NCBI GenBank assembly: GCA_026168455.1
Contig: CM047431.1
Span: forward strand, 57,928,910 to 57,992,909
Length of the DNA stretch: 64,000 bases
Source: Theocolax elegans
Lineage: Eukaryota; Arthropoda; Insecta; Hymenoptera; Cerocephalidae
Reading direction: 5' to 3'
Part shown: one piece after another, positions 51,418 through 63,123 of the stretch
Layout: each line of letters begins with the position of its first letter
Position numbering within the stretch: position 1 is the stretch's first letter
Notes under the pieces: generated by a model
The model's input: only the letters and a program-made list of their open reading frames with translations
Database searches by the model: none
What the model was told of the DNA's origin: nothing
Position numbers and translations under genes: made by a program

Positions 51418-54413
51418 GCACGTCGGACTTTTATTCTTGCATCCTAACATCCGGCCTATAAAAACATTCACACTAAATATGGATTACTGGAGTTATTCTA
51501 CTCAGTACGTTACAATTATGGTTACATAAAATTTAAAACTCTTATACAAATAATATAATTCTTATAAAACAATCTATGACATTTTTAATTCAAAATAATT
51601 TTACTATATATTAACTTTAATAATTTTAAATATATATTATATTCTATTATTTTGTCTCTTACTAATAATGTTTCACAATCACATTAAATCACAGTAATAT
51701 TTCAAAGATTATATTTTACATTTTTTTTTAAAGATTCTATATGTTCGATATATAAGTACAATTTATAATATCACTTATTTAGTTTACATAATTTAAATAG
51801 AGATCGTCTTGTTTCATTGGTTACCAGAACCTCACTAACATGGATCTTGCTGTCGTAAATGTTTCAGTTGTTATATTCTTGTTTCTTCCTTATGCTATTC
51901 TTTATATATAGAGTTTAGCCTAGCCGGGCATGTAAGTCCACAACAAAGTTCTGTTTATTTTGACACTAACTACTGTGTCTTTACATGATGATTGTCTTCT
52001 GATTGAATACATCGAGTTAGTGAAACCGAGTATACTTCTAATTCCTCTATTAAAGTAAAAAAAATGCATAATTGTTTCCTAAATAATTGATATCTCTGTA
52101 TGTTATTCTAATCATAGCTAATTTACTATGTGCTTCCATCGATTCTTTTCTTATAGCTCCTTTATTATTTCCTTCTGCATGCCTTATCACCAATCATAGG
52201 CATGACCGTTTCTATTGGTTTATATCTTTTCCTATCTACAATATAGATATTATACAAAAACGTAATAGAAACTTATGTAGTTTAAAAAATTAAAAGGATT
52301 AATTTTCAATTTCTTGAGGGTCAGTATAGGTTTTTTTAGTTTCGATAAATAAAAAAAATCATTTTTACGTTAAGTGCAATTGCAAATTAATCCTTCTATT
52401 TTGTAAATTAACAATGGAGGGTGAAATATAAGTATTATCATCAAAAATTTATGTATGTGTATAATTCCTAAAAAAAATATTAAATATATGTATTTTAATT
52501 CGTTTTCCAACCTTCTCCAGATAATAACAGATTTTTAGTCAAATATTAACTAATTGTTATATAGCTATCGAAATAGCTGATTCTCAGCTAAAAATTATAT
52601 TTACCCAAGTGAAAATAATTTATAAATTTTTTATAAAATTTTTATAAAATACATTTTATATAGTTTTTATAAAAAATTGGTCATATAAAAATTGTATAAA
52701 AAAACATTTTATAAATTTTTATAAAAAAAATATATATAAGGACTATTTAAAAACTAAATTAAACGTTTTAAATGAGCTGCACCATCCTGCAGTGACGGAT
52801 AAAAACATTTAGATGACACGACCAAGAGGTTATGGACACCAAAAAAATTAGTATTTTAGCGCGACGAAAAATTACTGCTGCCACCGACGATATTGATAGA
52901 AAAGTCCACAGTTCCTCCTTCGATTTGGCTGAAAGTTTTGCTTTTTTCGCGCCTTTTTGCTTTTTTCAAAATTGTTGCATCCGGCGGACTCTTAACACGT
53001 CGACTTGGACATCGTGAAGGTTAGACGGGGTCTGATCAAATGTTTTGTTCTGTGGTTGTCAAGTCAATATTCAACTTTTTCTTTGGTTGCTAATGAAAAA
53101 GTTGAATATTGACTTGACAACCACAAAACAAAACATTTGATCAGACCCCGTCTAACCTTCACGATGTCCAAGTCGATGTTAAAGAGTTCGCCGGATGCAA
53201 CAATTTTGAAAAAAGCAAAAAGGCGCGAAAAAAGCAAACTTTCAGCCAAATCGAAGGAGGAACTGTGGACTTTTCTATCAATATCGTCCGGTGGCAGCAG
53301 TAATTTTTCGTCGCGCTAAAATACTAATTTTTTTGGTGTCCATAACCTCTTGGTCGTGTCATCTAAATGTTTTATCCGTCACTGCAGGATGGTGCAGCTC
53401 ATTTAATTAAAACGTTTAATTTAGTTTTGAAATAGTCCTTATATATATTTTTTATAAAAATTTTATAAAATGTTTTTTTATACAATTTTTATATGACCAA
53501 TTTTTTATAAAAACTATATAAAATGTATTTTATAAAAATTTTATAAAAAATTTATAAATTATTTTCACTTGGGTAGTTATTCGTAAAAAAAGGATAATTT
53601 CATTTACTCTACTAAAATTTAAAGTTGAATAATACAATTTTATCAAATAATAATTGTACATAATAGGTTAATAAAAAATTTCGTTAATAATTTAATTATA
53701 TAATCATGAATGAAAATAAAATAAATATAATATTATATAATGCGTATAACAGTTGATATCGTTTTAATTCATCATTACGAAAAAAAATTAAATAAGAAGG
53801 TGTGAATACGCATTTATAAATTCCGACTTTGAGTTTTTGTCGATTAGACCCTACTCTTATAGCTAATCATTGCTAATCATCATAGTTAATTTTCGTTAAA
53901 AATTTTGTTGGTTGTCTATCTTGTAAACATTGCTTTAATAATGTAATTTTTACGAATGAAAATGAGTACATTATTCCCATTTTCTAACAATATCCTAAGC
54001 GATATAAGTAGAATAAAAATAAAACAACAATGAATACACATAATGCGCAATTATTTTCGCAATTGTGCACATATATAAGATTGTAATGTTATTGAAATTA
54101 TTCGATACGTAAGAAACACGTTTTGGAATATACGTTACTGTCTGAATAAATACAGGATGCACATACCTACTACAACACTTGGAAAAATAATGGAGAATTG
54201 ACGAGTGATCGAAAAAACATTGGTTAAACTAAATACGTCGATAGAATAATAAAAGATCTTATAAGTTAATTAAGAATTATACGAACAAGACAGAGTTTCA
54301 TACGAAGAGCGAAAAAAAAGAGAGAAGATAATTGTATAAACGTACATACGAAAACGCATAATTGAATCTGTGTATAACATTATTGTCTAATTTACCGTGT
54401 GACGTATGTATGT

Positions 54414-54446
<33 letters not shown>
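51418..54446 (+). repeat. Array block A, copy 2, interrupted by a palindromic insertion
   Basis: Matches copy 1 on both sides of the insertion at 52602-53575. Next to the insertion, copy 1 reads TATTCAGTTATT and copy 2 reads TATT-TA(element)TA-GTTATT. This supports insertion at a TA dinucleotide after the two A copies separated, or loss in copy 1. Confidence 0.9.
52602..53575. mobile_element. Near-perfect 970-bp palindromic element with TA target duplication and a coding-like segment
   Basis: The ends are TACCCAAGTG and CACTTGGGTA. Arms of about 475 bp match almost base for base, with only scattered single-base differences, and enclose a loop of about 25 bp near 53090. The outer 130 bp of each arm consist of TTTTATAAAA-like repeats, while the inner parts are more GC-rich. 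The right arm (plus strand, ATG at 53164 to TAA at 53317-53319) encodes 51 residues, MSKSMLKSSPDATILKKAKR onward, Lys- and Ser-rich. The left arm copy of this frame is shifted by small indels. TA duplication fits a Tc1/mariner-type transposase acting in trans, and the coding-like part may be captured sequence. Neither origin can be proven here. Confidence 0.8.
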
Positions 54447-54449
<3 letters not shown>

Positions 54450-55681
54450 AGATATACGTTAACAATCACGCGTGTATGCATGAAATTTTAAGGTAATCGA
54501 CACAGGTAAAATAAAATGAAATAATTTAATTTGTATCCCTATTTCATTGAATACGGATCGATCGTTTACCGCATGTACAAAATAAGGAAAGAAGGAGTAA
54601 TAATTTAGTCGTTAGTCGTGTAATCCATATGTGTGTATAGCGCAATTAAATAATTATAAATCGAATTGTTTAAGATTATATCGTCTCGAATTCGCCTGTA
54701 ATAATTAATAATGAATATACATATAAAGCAATCGACTAATTTGTTCAAAGGGTATCGTTACAACTGTAGTATGATGTATTATAAGTCCCGGGACTCGGGA
54801 TGTTACGGAGTCTATTAATTTAAACTTTATATACGAAAGCGGAAGATTCTTCCAAAGTCATCGTATATTATTCAGATATTCTGAAAAGAACGTACACGAC
54901 GCACATTTTCTTTGATAAAAAAAAAAGTATTTGTTTTCGTCTTTTTAAAAGGATGAAAGGACAGCACACTGTCAACTACAGAAAGTGGACCTTATTTGTA
55001 TTTGTATATGTATATATACATATATGGTATAAGGCTTTATTCGGCGATCCCCTTTGAGTAGCGGACGCAACTCGAAGGACCAGAAAGTCCGAGGTTCCGA
55101 GTCAAAGAGGTACCCGTACGCGCCTGATATTGAAATAAGCACAGGTGTCCACGCGATTATAAAATTATATCCCCGATATTTAATTGGCATTATTAGATTT
55201 GGGATCTCGGGAGAGAAATTGACGGAGGTGTTGCATGCACAAGGTGTCGTTTAATCGTGTATGTACGGTGTATATGTAGTATACTGATATATTCAAATCC
55301 ATCCCAGCTCGCTTATTACCGGTATAATACTGTATACATGCACACAGAGATTTAAAATGTCAAATGATTATTCGATGGATTTGCTTATCGTGATTTGGTT
55401 AAGAAAACTATAGAGGAGAGGTATACACTATTGCGAGGCTGACTGGACTCGGATTGTATCTACTTGCAGAAGACGTTTTCCTTAGGTTCGTGCGCACTTG
55501 TTGTCGGACGGTATTGTTTTATGGGCAGTTAACGTCGACCCACACATATTTATTAGCTGGTTATTTAGCCGATTAACCGTTTACATATATATACACATTT
55601 ATAACCGATGATAATATCGCTCGCGTCTTTAAAGAGTTCAATAACACGTGATAATTAACCGCGATCACTCGTATATGACGC

Positions 55682-55738
<57 letters not shown>

Positions 55739-55876
55739 ACGCGCGTGTGTGCTTGTACGTGTACGCGGGTGCGTGTGTGCGCGCATGCTGCAGGGAGGCG
55801 GAGGAGTTAAATCGAGTATATTCGGGAGAAGTCAAACGGGTATACGTATATATATATATATATATATAGATATCTG
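54447..55876 (+). repeat. Array block C, copy 2, the most divergent copy
   Basis: Collinear with the other C copies but with many one- and two-base insertions and deletions, often in homopolymers (for example near 54785, 54815, 54850 and 55060-55110). It breaks the frame shared by the other copies. The (TG)n tract is at 55683-55728. Confidence 0.9.
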
Positions 55877-56996
55877 TACATATATATCTGTTTAGAACAG
55901 CTATCTATATGAAAACTATATTATTCTCCGAGTAATGTTATTATTCTCATTCTCATTCTCATTCTCTCTCTTACTCTCTTTCCTCTCTCCATGTACGGTC
56001 TGTATATATATAATCACATTATTTCGCGGTGCACCGTCTTGTCAAACATTTTGAGAATATGTATTATTTTTATCTATATATACACCATAACGAATAGGGT
56101 AAATTATACCAATTGTAGCAGATATAAGAATTCTACTCGCCTCAAAAAATTCACATTTCTTATAAATTCATTTGCAGTTATACTTACAGTACAAGTGTCA
56201 GCAGCCTATTGAAAATTCCTACATTCCTAGGAAATGACTTATGATTAAACGTTTTCGACCCATTTATTTAGCATTTTAACGAATGAACCACTTCAAAACG
56301 TCTATCATTATTTTACCTACTATCCATCAATTATAAACTTAAAACTATATAGATATTATATATACCTATAGAGCGTTTGATTTGTCAAGTGTTTCTTATA
56401 TCTACACTTATTTTTTAATGTAATTGATCCGTAAATTATTACGTAGATATTATATATCGTTCATTACATTAAAACAGTCGATCTATTTCTTATTAAATGA
56501 AGAAGATTTCTACATTTCATTTACTGATTATAATATACCTATTACTTTGAATTTATTTTAATTGATTTCAGAATCTAAATGTTATGTCGTTTGGATTAGT
56601 CACTTGGTTATTATCGTACAGTTATTCTTGTCTTTACCTTTAAACTATCTTCTTAAAAATATTTACGAGTTTTAGGCAGAAATCGTTACACTCGAGTGCT
56701 TTATATTTCACTATCGCAAAACGTGTGATATCTTAATAATCGATACGCTAAATAGGTACGTACAAACAAAAATTATGTATCCTAAAAGTCGTTAAAATCA
56801 CTATCCAAAATGTACGCATGGGTGTAAAAGTGTTAGTAATAATAATAACTCGACCAATTTTTGATCAATTTGGTTGAAGGTTATAAGGAATTCTTCTCCG
56901 CATTTCTATCTTTTTTATTATTTTAATGGCCGCTTTTCTTAGGCTTCGAAAATCGGTGCTAAACAGGTACGGAGGTCATACGTTTTTTTCAGTATA
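55877..56996 (+). repeat. Array block B, copy 1
   Basis: About 1.12 kb, AT-rich. It starts with a TACATATATATCTGTTTAG-type sequence, has a CATTCT hexamer run and CT-rich stretch at 55946-55990, and ends GTTTTTTTCAG before a TA run. Here the TA run leads directly into block C, so there is no F element. No gene was seen. Confidence 0.9.
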
Positions 56997-57008
56997 TATA
57001 TATATATA

Positions 57009-58237
57009 TCTAGATATACGTTAACAATCACGCGTGTATGCATGAAATTTTAAGGTAATCGACACAGGTAAAATAAAATGAAATAATTTAATTTGTATCC
57101 CTATTTCATTGAATACGGATCGATCGTTTACCGCATGTACAAAATAAGGAAAGAAGGAGTAATAATTTAGTCGTTAGTCGTGTAATCCATATGTGTGTAT
57201 AGCGCAATTAAATAAATTATAATCGAATTGTTTAAGATTTATATCGTCTCGAATTCTCCTGAATAATTAATAATGAATATACATATAAAGCAATCGACTA
57301 ATTTGGTCAAAGGGTATCGTTACAACTGTATAGATGTATTATAAGTCGCCGGAGACTCGGGATGTTACGGAGTCTATAATTTAACTTATATACGAAAGCG
57401 AAGATTCTCCAAAGTCATCGTATATTATTCAAGATATTCTGAAAAACGTACACGACGCACATTTTCTTTGATAAGAAAAAAAAGTATTTGTTTCGTCTTT
57501 TTAAAAGATGAAAGTACAGCACACTGTCAACTACAGAAAGTGGACCTTATTTGTATTTGTATATGTATATATACATATATAGGTATAAGGCTTTATTCGG
57601 CGATCCCCTTTGAGTATCGGCGCAACTCGAAGGACCAAGAAAGTCCGAGGTCCGAGTCAAAGAGTAACCCGATACGCGTCCTGAATATTGAAATATACAC
57701 AGGTGTCCACGCGATTATAAAATTATATCCCCGATATTAATTGGCATTATTAGATTTGGGATCTCGGGAGAGAATTGACGGAGGTGGTGCATGCACAAAG
57801 GTGTCGTTTAATCGTTATGTACGGTGTATATATATATACTGATATATTCAAAATCCATCCCGAGCTCGCTTATTACCGGTATAATACTGTATACACACAC
57901 AGAGATTTAAAATGTCAAAATGAATTATTCGATGGATTTGCTTATCGTGATTTGGTTAAGAAAACTATAGAGGAGAGGTATACACTATTGCGAGGCTGAC
58001 TGGACTCGGATTGTATCTACTTGCAGAAGACGTTTTCCTTGGTTCGTGCGCACTTGTTGTCGGACGGTATTGTTTTATGGGCAGTTACGTCGACCACACA
58101 TATTTATTTAGCTGGTTTATTTAGCCGATTAACCGTTTACATATATATACACATTTATAACCGATGATAATATCGCTCGCGTCTTTAAAGAGTTCAATAA
58201 CACGTGATAATTAACCGCGATCACTCGTATATGACGC

Positions 58238-58286
<49 letters not shown>

Positions 58287-58418
58287 ACGCGCGTGTGTGC
58301 TTGTACGTGTACGCGGGTGCGTGTGTGCGCGCATGCTGCAGGAGGCAGGAGGAGTTAAATCGAGTATATTCGGAGAAGTCGACGGGTATACGTATTATAT
58401 ATATATATATAGATATCT
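57009..58418 (+). repeat. Array block C, copy 3
   Basis: Almost identical to copies 1 and 4. The (TG)n tract is at 58240-58282. Single-base length differences occur at homopolymers (for example near 57382 and 57399). Confidence 0.9.
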
Positions 58419-58420
58419 GC

Positions 58421-59560
58421 ACATATATATCTGTTTAGAACAGCTATCTATATGAAAACTATATTATTCTCCGAGTAATCTTATTATTCTCATTCTCATT
58501 CTCAATCTCTCTCTCTCTCTCTCTCACTCTCTTTCTCTCTCCATGTACGGTCTGTATATATATAATCACATTATTTCGCGGTGCACCGTCTTGTCAAACA
58601 TTTTGAGAATATGTATTTATTTTGATCTATATATATACACATAACGAATAGGGTAAATTATACCAATTGTAGCAGATATAACGATTCTACTCGCCTCAAA
58701 AATTCACATTTCTTATAAATTCATTTGCAGTTATACTTACAGTACAAGTGTCAGCAGCCTATTGAAAATTCCTACATTCCTAGGAAATGACTTATGATTA
58801 AACGTTTTTCGACCCATTTATTTAGCATTTTAACGAATGAACCAACTTCAAAACGTCTATCATTATTTTACCTACTATCCATCAATTATAAACTTAAAAC
58901 TATATATATATATATATACCTATAGAGTCGGTTTGATTTGTCAAGTGTTTCTTATATCTACACTTATTTTTTAATGTAATTGATCCGTAAATTATTACGT
59001 AGATATTATATATCTTCATTACATTAAAACAGTCGATCTATTTCTTATTAAATGGAAGAAGATTTCTACATTTCATTTAACTGATTATAATATACCTATT
59101 ACTTTGAATTTATTTTAATTGATTTCAGAATCTAAATGTTATGTCGTTTTGGATTAGTCACTTGGTTATTATCGTACAGTTATTCTTGTCTTTACCTTTA
59201 AACTATCTTCTTAAAAATATTTACGAGTTTTAGGCAGAATCGTTACACTCGAGTGCTTTATATTTCACTATCGCAAAACGTGTGATATCTTAATAATCGA
59301 TACGCTAAATAGGTACGTACAAACAAAATTATGTATCCTAAAAGTCGTTAAAAGCACTATCCAAAATGTACGTATGGGTGTAAAAGTGTTAGTAATAATA
59401 ATAACTCGACCAATTTTTGATCAATTTGGTTGAAGGTTATAAGGAATTCTTCTCGCATTCTATCTTTTTTATTATTTTAATGCCGCTTTTCTTATGCTTC
59501 GAACTCGGTGCTAAACAGTGACGGAGGTCATACGTTTTTTTCAGTGTATATATATATATA
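58421..59560 (+). repeat. Array block B, copy 2
   Basis: Collinear with 55877-56996. It differs by small indels, a longer TA run near 58900 and a different CT run at 58506-58540. Its terminal TA run is followed by the foldback F1. Confidence 0.9.
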
Positions 59561-59561
59561 T

Positions 59562-60534
59562 GGGTATTCCACGTGAAGTGGTCCGATCAAAATTTTAAAA
59601 TGCACCAAATTTTGGGTACACTTAGCAATGTTTTTCAGAATACAGAAAAAAATTTTTAGGTACTGGAATCTATTTGCTCAAAGTTATTCTAACCTCAAAA
59701 AGTGAATTTTTCCATATTTTTTTCAACACCAGCTGGGTTACCGCTATATACTCAAAATCTATCAACTTTACTATAGAACATTATATGTAACATTCGTTGC
59801 TATTATATCTAGAATTTAATCTTCTGGGTTAGAATTTCTAATCTCAAGGTTAATGACAAATAAACACATGTCATATTCACTTGAAAAAAATGCAAGTGCG
59901 CCACCTTTGATTTTTTCATCCAAAAGTCTAAAAAGAAAGCTTGGAGCATACCTTTCAAATGGTCTGTAGCATTTTTATGGCCTCCACTTCTGTAAAAAGT
60001 TATGACATTTAAAGAAAGACAAAAAATTCACAAAAATTACATGGTAATTCCCATTTAATTTTAAAAAATTTCGTGTTTCTTTTTTAAATTGTCATAACTT
60101 TTTACAGAATTGGAGCCATAAAAATGCACGACCATTTGAAAGGTATTGCTCCAAGCTTTCTTTAGACTTTTGGATGAAAAATCAAAGGTGGCGCACGCAT
60201 TTTTTCAAGTTGAATATTGACATGTACTTTATTTGTCATTAACCTTGAATTAGAAATTCTAACCCAGAGGATAAATTCTAGACATAATTAGCAACGAATG
60301 TTACATATAATGTTCTTATAGTAAAAAGTTGATAGATTTTGAGTTAAATAGCGATGAACCCAGCTGGTGTTGAAAAAAATGGAAAAAGTTCACTTTTTGA
60401 GGTTAGATAACTTTTGAACTAATAAATACCAGTACCTAAAAATTTTTTCTATATTCTTAAAAACATTTGCATGTGTACCCAAAATTTGCGCGCCATTTTA
60501 AAATTTTGATCGGACCACTTCACGTGAATACTCC

Positions 60535-60535
<1 letters not shown>
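59562..60535. mobile_element. Foldback element F1, about 974 bp
   Basis: The left end GGGTATTCCACGTGAAGTGG is matched by the reverse complement of the right end (GAGTATTCACGTGAAGTGG). The arms run through ACCTCAAAAAGTGAA, AACACCAGCTGGGTT, GCGCCACCTTTGATTTT-like and CATAACTTTTTACAG blocks in inverted order, with the axis near 60048. It lies inside a TA run, which continues after it at 60537-60564. There is no intact open frame. Arm divergence is visible but modest, so it is older than the palindrome at 52602. Confidence 0.85.
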
Positions 60536-60564
<29 letters not shown>

Positions 60565-60565
<1 letters not shown>

Positions 60566-61798
60566 CTAGATATACGTTAACAATCACGCGTGTATGCATG
60601 AAATTTTAAGGTAATCGACACAGGTAAAATAAAATGAAATAATTTAATTTGTATCCCTATTTCATTGAATACGGATCGATCGTTTACCGCATGTACAAAA
60701 TAAGGAAAGAAGGAGTAATAATTTAGTCGTTAGTCGTGTAATCCATATGTGTGTATAGCGCAATTAAATAAATTATAATCGAATTGTTAAGATTTATATC
60801 GTCTCGAATTCTCCTGAATAATTAATAATGAATATACATATAAAGCAATCGACTAATTTGGTCAAAGGGTATCGTTACAACTGTATAGATGTATTATAAG
60901 TCGCCGGAGACTCGGGATGTTACGGAGTCTATAATTTAACTTTATATACGAAAGCGAAGATTCTCCAAAGTCATCGTATATTATTCAAGATATTCTGAAA
61001 AACGTACACGACGCACATTTTCTTTGATAAGAAAAAAAAGTATTTGTTTCGTCTTTTTAAAAGATGAAAGTACAGCACACTGTCAACTACAGAAAGTGGA
61101 CCTTATTTGTATTTGTATATGTATATATACATATATAGGTATAAGGCTTTATTCGGCGATCCCCTTTGAGTATCGGCGCAACTCGAAGGACCAAGAAAGT
61201 CCGAGGTCCGAGTCAAAGAGTAACCCGATACGCGTCCTGAATATTGAAATATACACAGGTGTCCACGCGATTATAAAATTATATCCCCGATATTTAATTG
61301 GCATTATTAGATTTGGGATCTCGGGAGAGAATTGACGGAGGTGGTGCATGCACAAAGGTGTCGTTTAATCGTTATGTACGGTGTATATGTATATATACTG
61401 ATATATTCAAAATCCATCCCGAGCTCGCTTATTACCGGTATAATACTGTATACATGCACACAGAGATTTAAAATGTCAAAATGAATTATTCGATGGATTT
61501 GCTTATCGTGATTTGGTTAAGAAAACTATAGAGGAGAGGTATACACTATTGCGAGGCTGACTGGACTCGGATTGTATCTACTTGCAGAAGACGTTTTCCT
61601 TGGTTCGTGCGCACTTGTTGTCGGACGGTATTGTTTTATGGGCAGTTACGTCGACCACACATATTTATTTAGCTGGTTTATTTAGCCGATTAACCGTTTA
61701 CATATATATACACATTTATAACCGATGATAATATCGCTCGCGTCTTTAAAGAGTTCAATAACACGTGATAATTAACCGCGATCACTCGTATATGACGC

Positions 61799-61853
<55 letters not shown>

Positions 61854-61985
61854 ACGCGCGTGTGTGCTTGTACGTGTACGCGGGTGCGTGTGTGCGCGCA
61901 TGCTGCAGGAGGCAGGAGGAGTTAAATCGAGTATATTCGGAGAAGTCAACGGGTATACGTATATATATATATATATATAGATATC
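60565..61985 (+). repeat. Array block C, copy 4
   Basis: Nearly identical to copies 1 and 3. The (TG)n tract is at 61801-61844, followed by an extra TATG unit as in copy 2. Its end reads GATATCTGTAC like copy 2, whereas copies 1 and 3 end GATATCTGCAC. Confidence 0.9.
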
Positions 61986-61987
61986 TG

Positions 61988-63118
61988 TACATATATATCT
62001 GTTTAGAACAGCTATCTATATGAAAACTATATTATTCTCCGAGTAATGTTATTATTCTCATTCTCATTCTCATTCTCTCTCTTACTCTCTTTCTCTCTCC
62101 ATGTACGGTCTGTATATATATAATCACATTATTTCGCGGTGCACCGTCTTGTCAAACATTTTGAGAATATGTATTTATTTTTATCTATATATACACATAA
62201 CGAATAGGGTAAATTATACCAATTGTAGCAGATATAACGATTCTACTCGCCTCAAAAATTCACATTTCTTATAAATTCATTTGCAGTTATACTTACAGTA
62301 CAAGTGTCAGCAGCCTATTGAAATTCCTACATTCCTAGGAAATGACTTATGATTAAACGTTTTTTCGACCCATTTATTTAGCATTTTAACGAATGAACCA
62401 ACTTCAAAACGTCTATCATTATTTTACCTACTATCCATCAATTATAAACTTAAAACTATATATATATATATATATACCTATAGAGTCGGTTTGATTTGTC
62501 AAGTGTTTCTTATATCTACACTTATTTTTTAATGTAATTGATCCGTAAATTATTACGTAGATATTATATATCTTTCATTACATTAAAACAGTCGATCTAT
62601 TTCTTATTAAATGGAAGAAGATTTCTACATTTCATTTAACTGATTATAATATACCTATTACTTTGAATTTATTTTAATTGATTTCAGAATCTAAATGTTA
62701 TGTCGTTTTGGATTAGTCACTTGGTTATTATCGTACAGTTATTCTTGTCTTTACCTTTAAACTATCTTCTTAAAAATATTTACGAGTTTTAGGCAGAATC
62801 GTTACACTCGAGTGCTTTATATTTTCACTATCGCAAAACGTGTGATATCTTAATAATCGATACGCTAAATAGGTACGTACAAACAAAAATTATGTATCCT
62901 AAAAGTCGTTAAAATCACTATCCAAAATGTACGTATGGGTGTAAAAGTGTTAGTAATAATAATAACTCGACCAATTTTTGATCAATTTGGTTGAAGGTTA
63001 TAAGGAATTCTTCTCGCATTTCTATCTTTTTTTATTATTTTAATGCCGCTTTTCTTATGCTTCGAACTCGGTGCTAAACAGTGACGGAGGTCATACGTTT
63101 TTTTTCGTGTTATATATA
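61988..63118 (+). repeat. Array block B, copy 3
   Basis: Collinear with the other B copies and closest to copy 2 in the region around 62455-62620 and in its 3' end. Its terminal TA run leads into F2. Confidence 0.9.
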
Positions 63119-63123
63119 TATAT

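Noticed and set aside
51240..51529. Cys-Val-rich frames over the (TG)n tracts
   Set aside because: Pure dinucleotide translations (TGTGTG gives Cys-Val), repeated at every C copy.
53064..53249. Minus-strand frame inside the 52602-53575 palindrome
   Set aside because: Antisense of the coding-like segment of the right arm. Only the plus-strand frame 53164-53319 starts with ATG and ends cleanly, and even that is not claimed as a gene.
61024..61335. 103-codon frame in block C that also appears in other copies
   Set aside because: The frame begins at a TTG and not an ATG, the C-terminus changes between copies through single-base indels, and copy 2 is broken. Recurrence is explained by the repeat itself.
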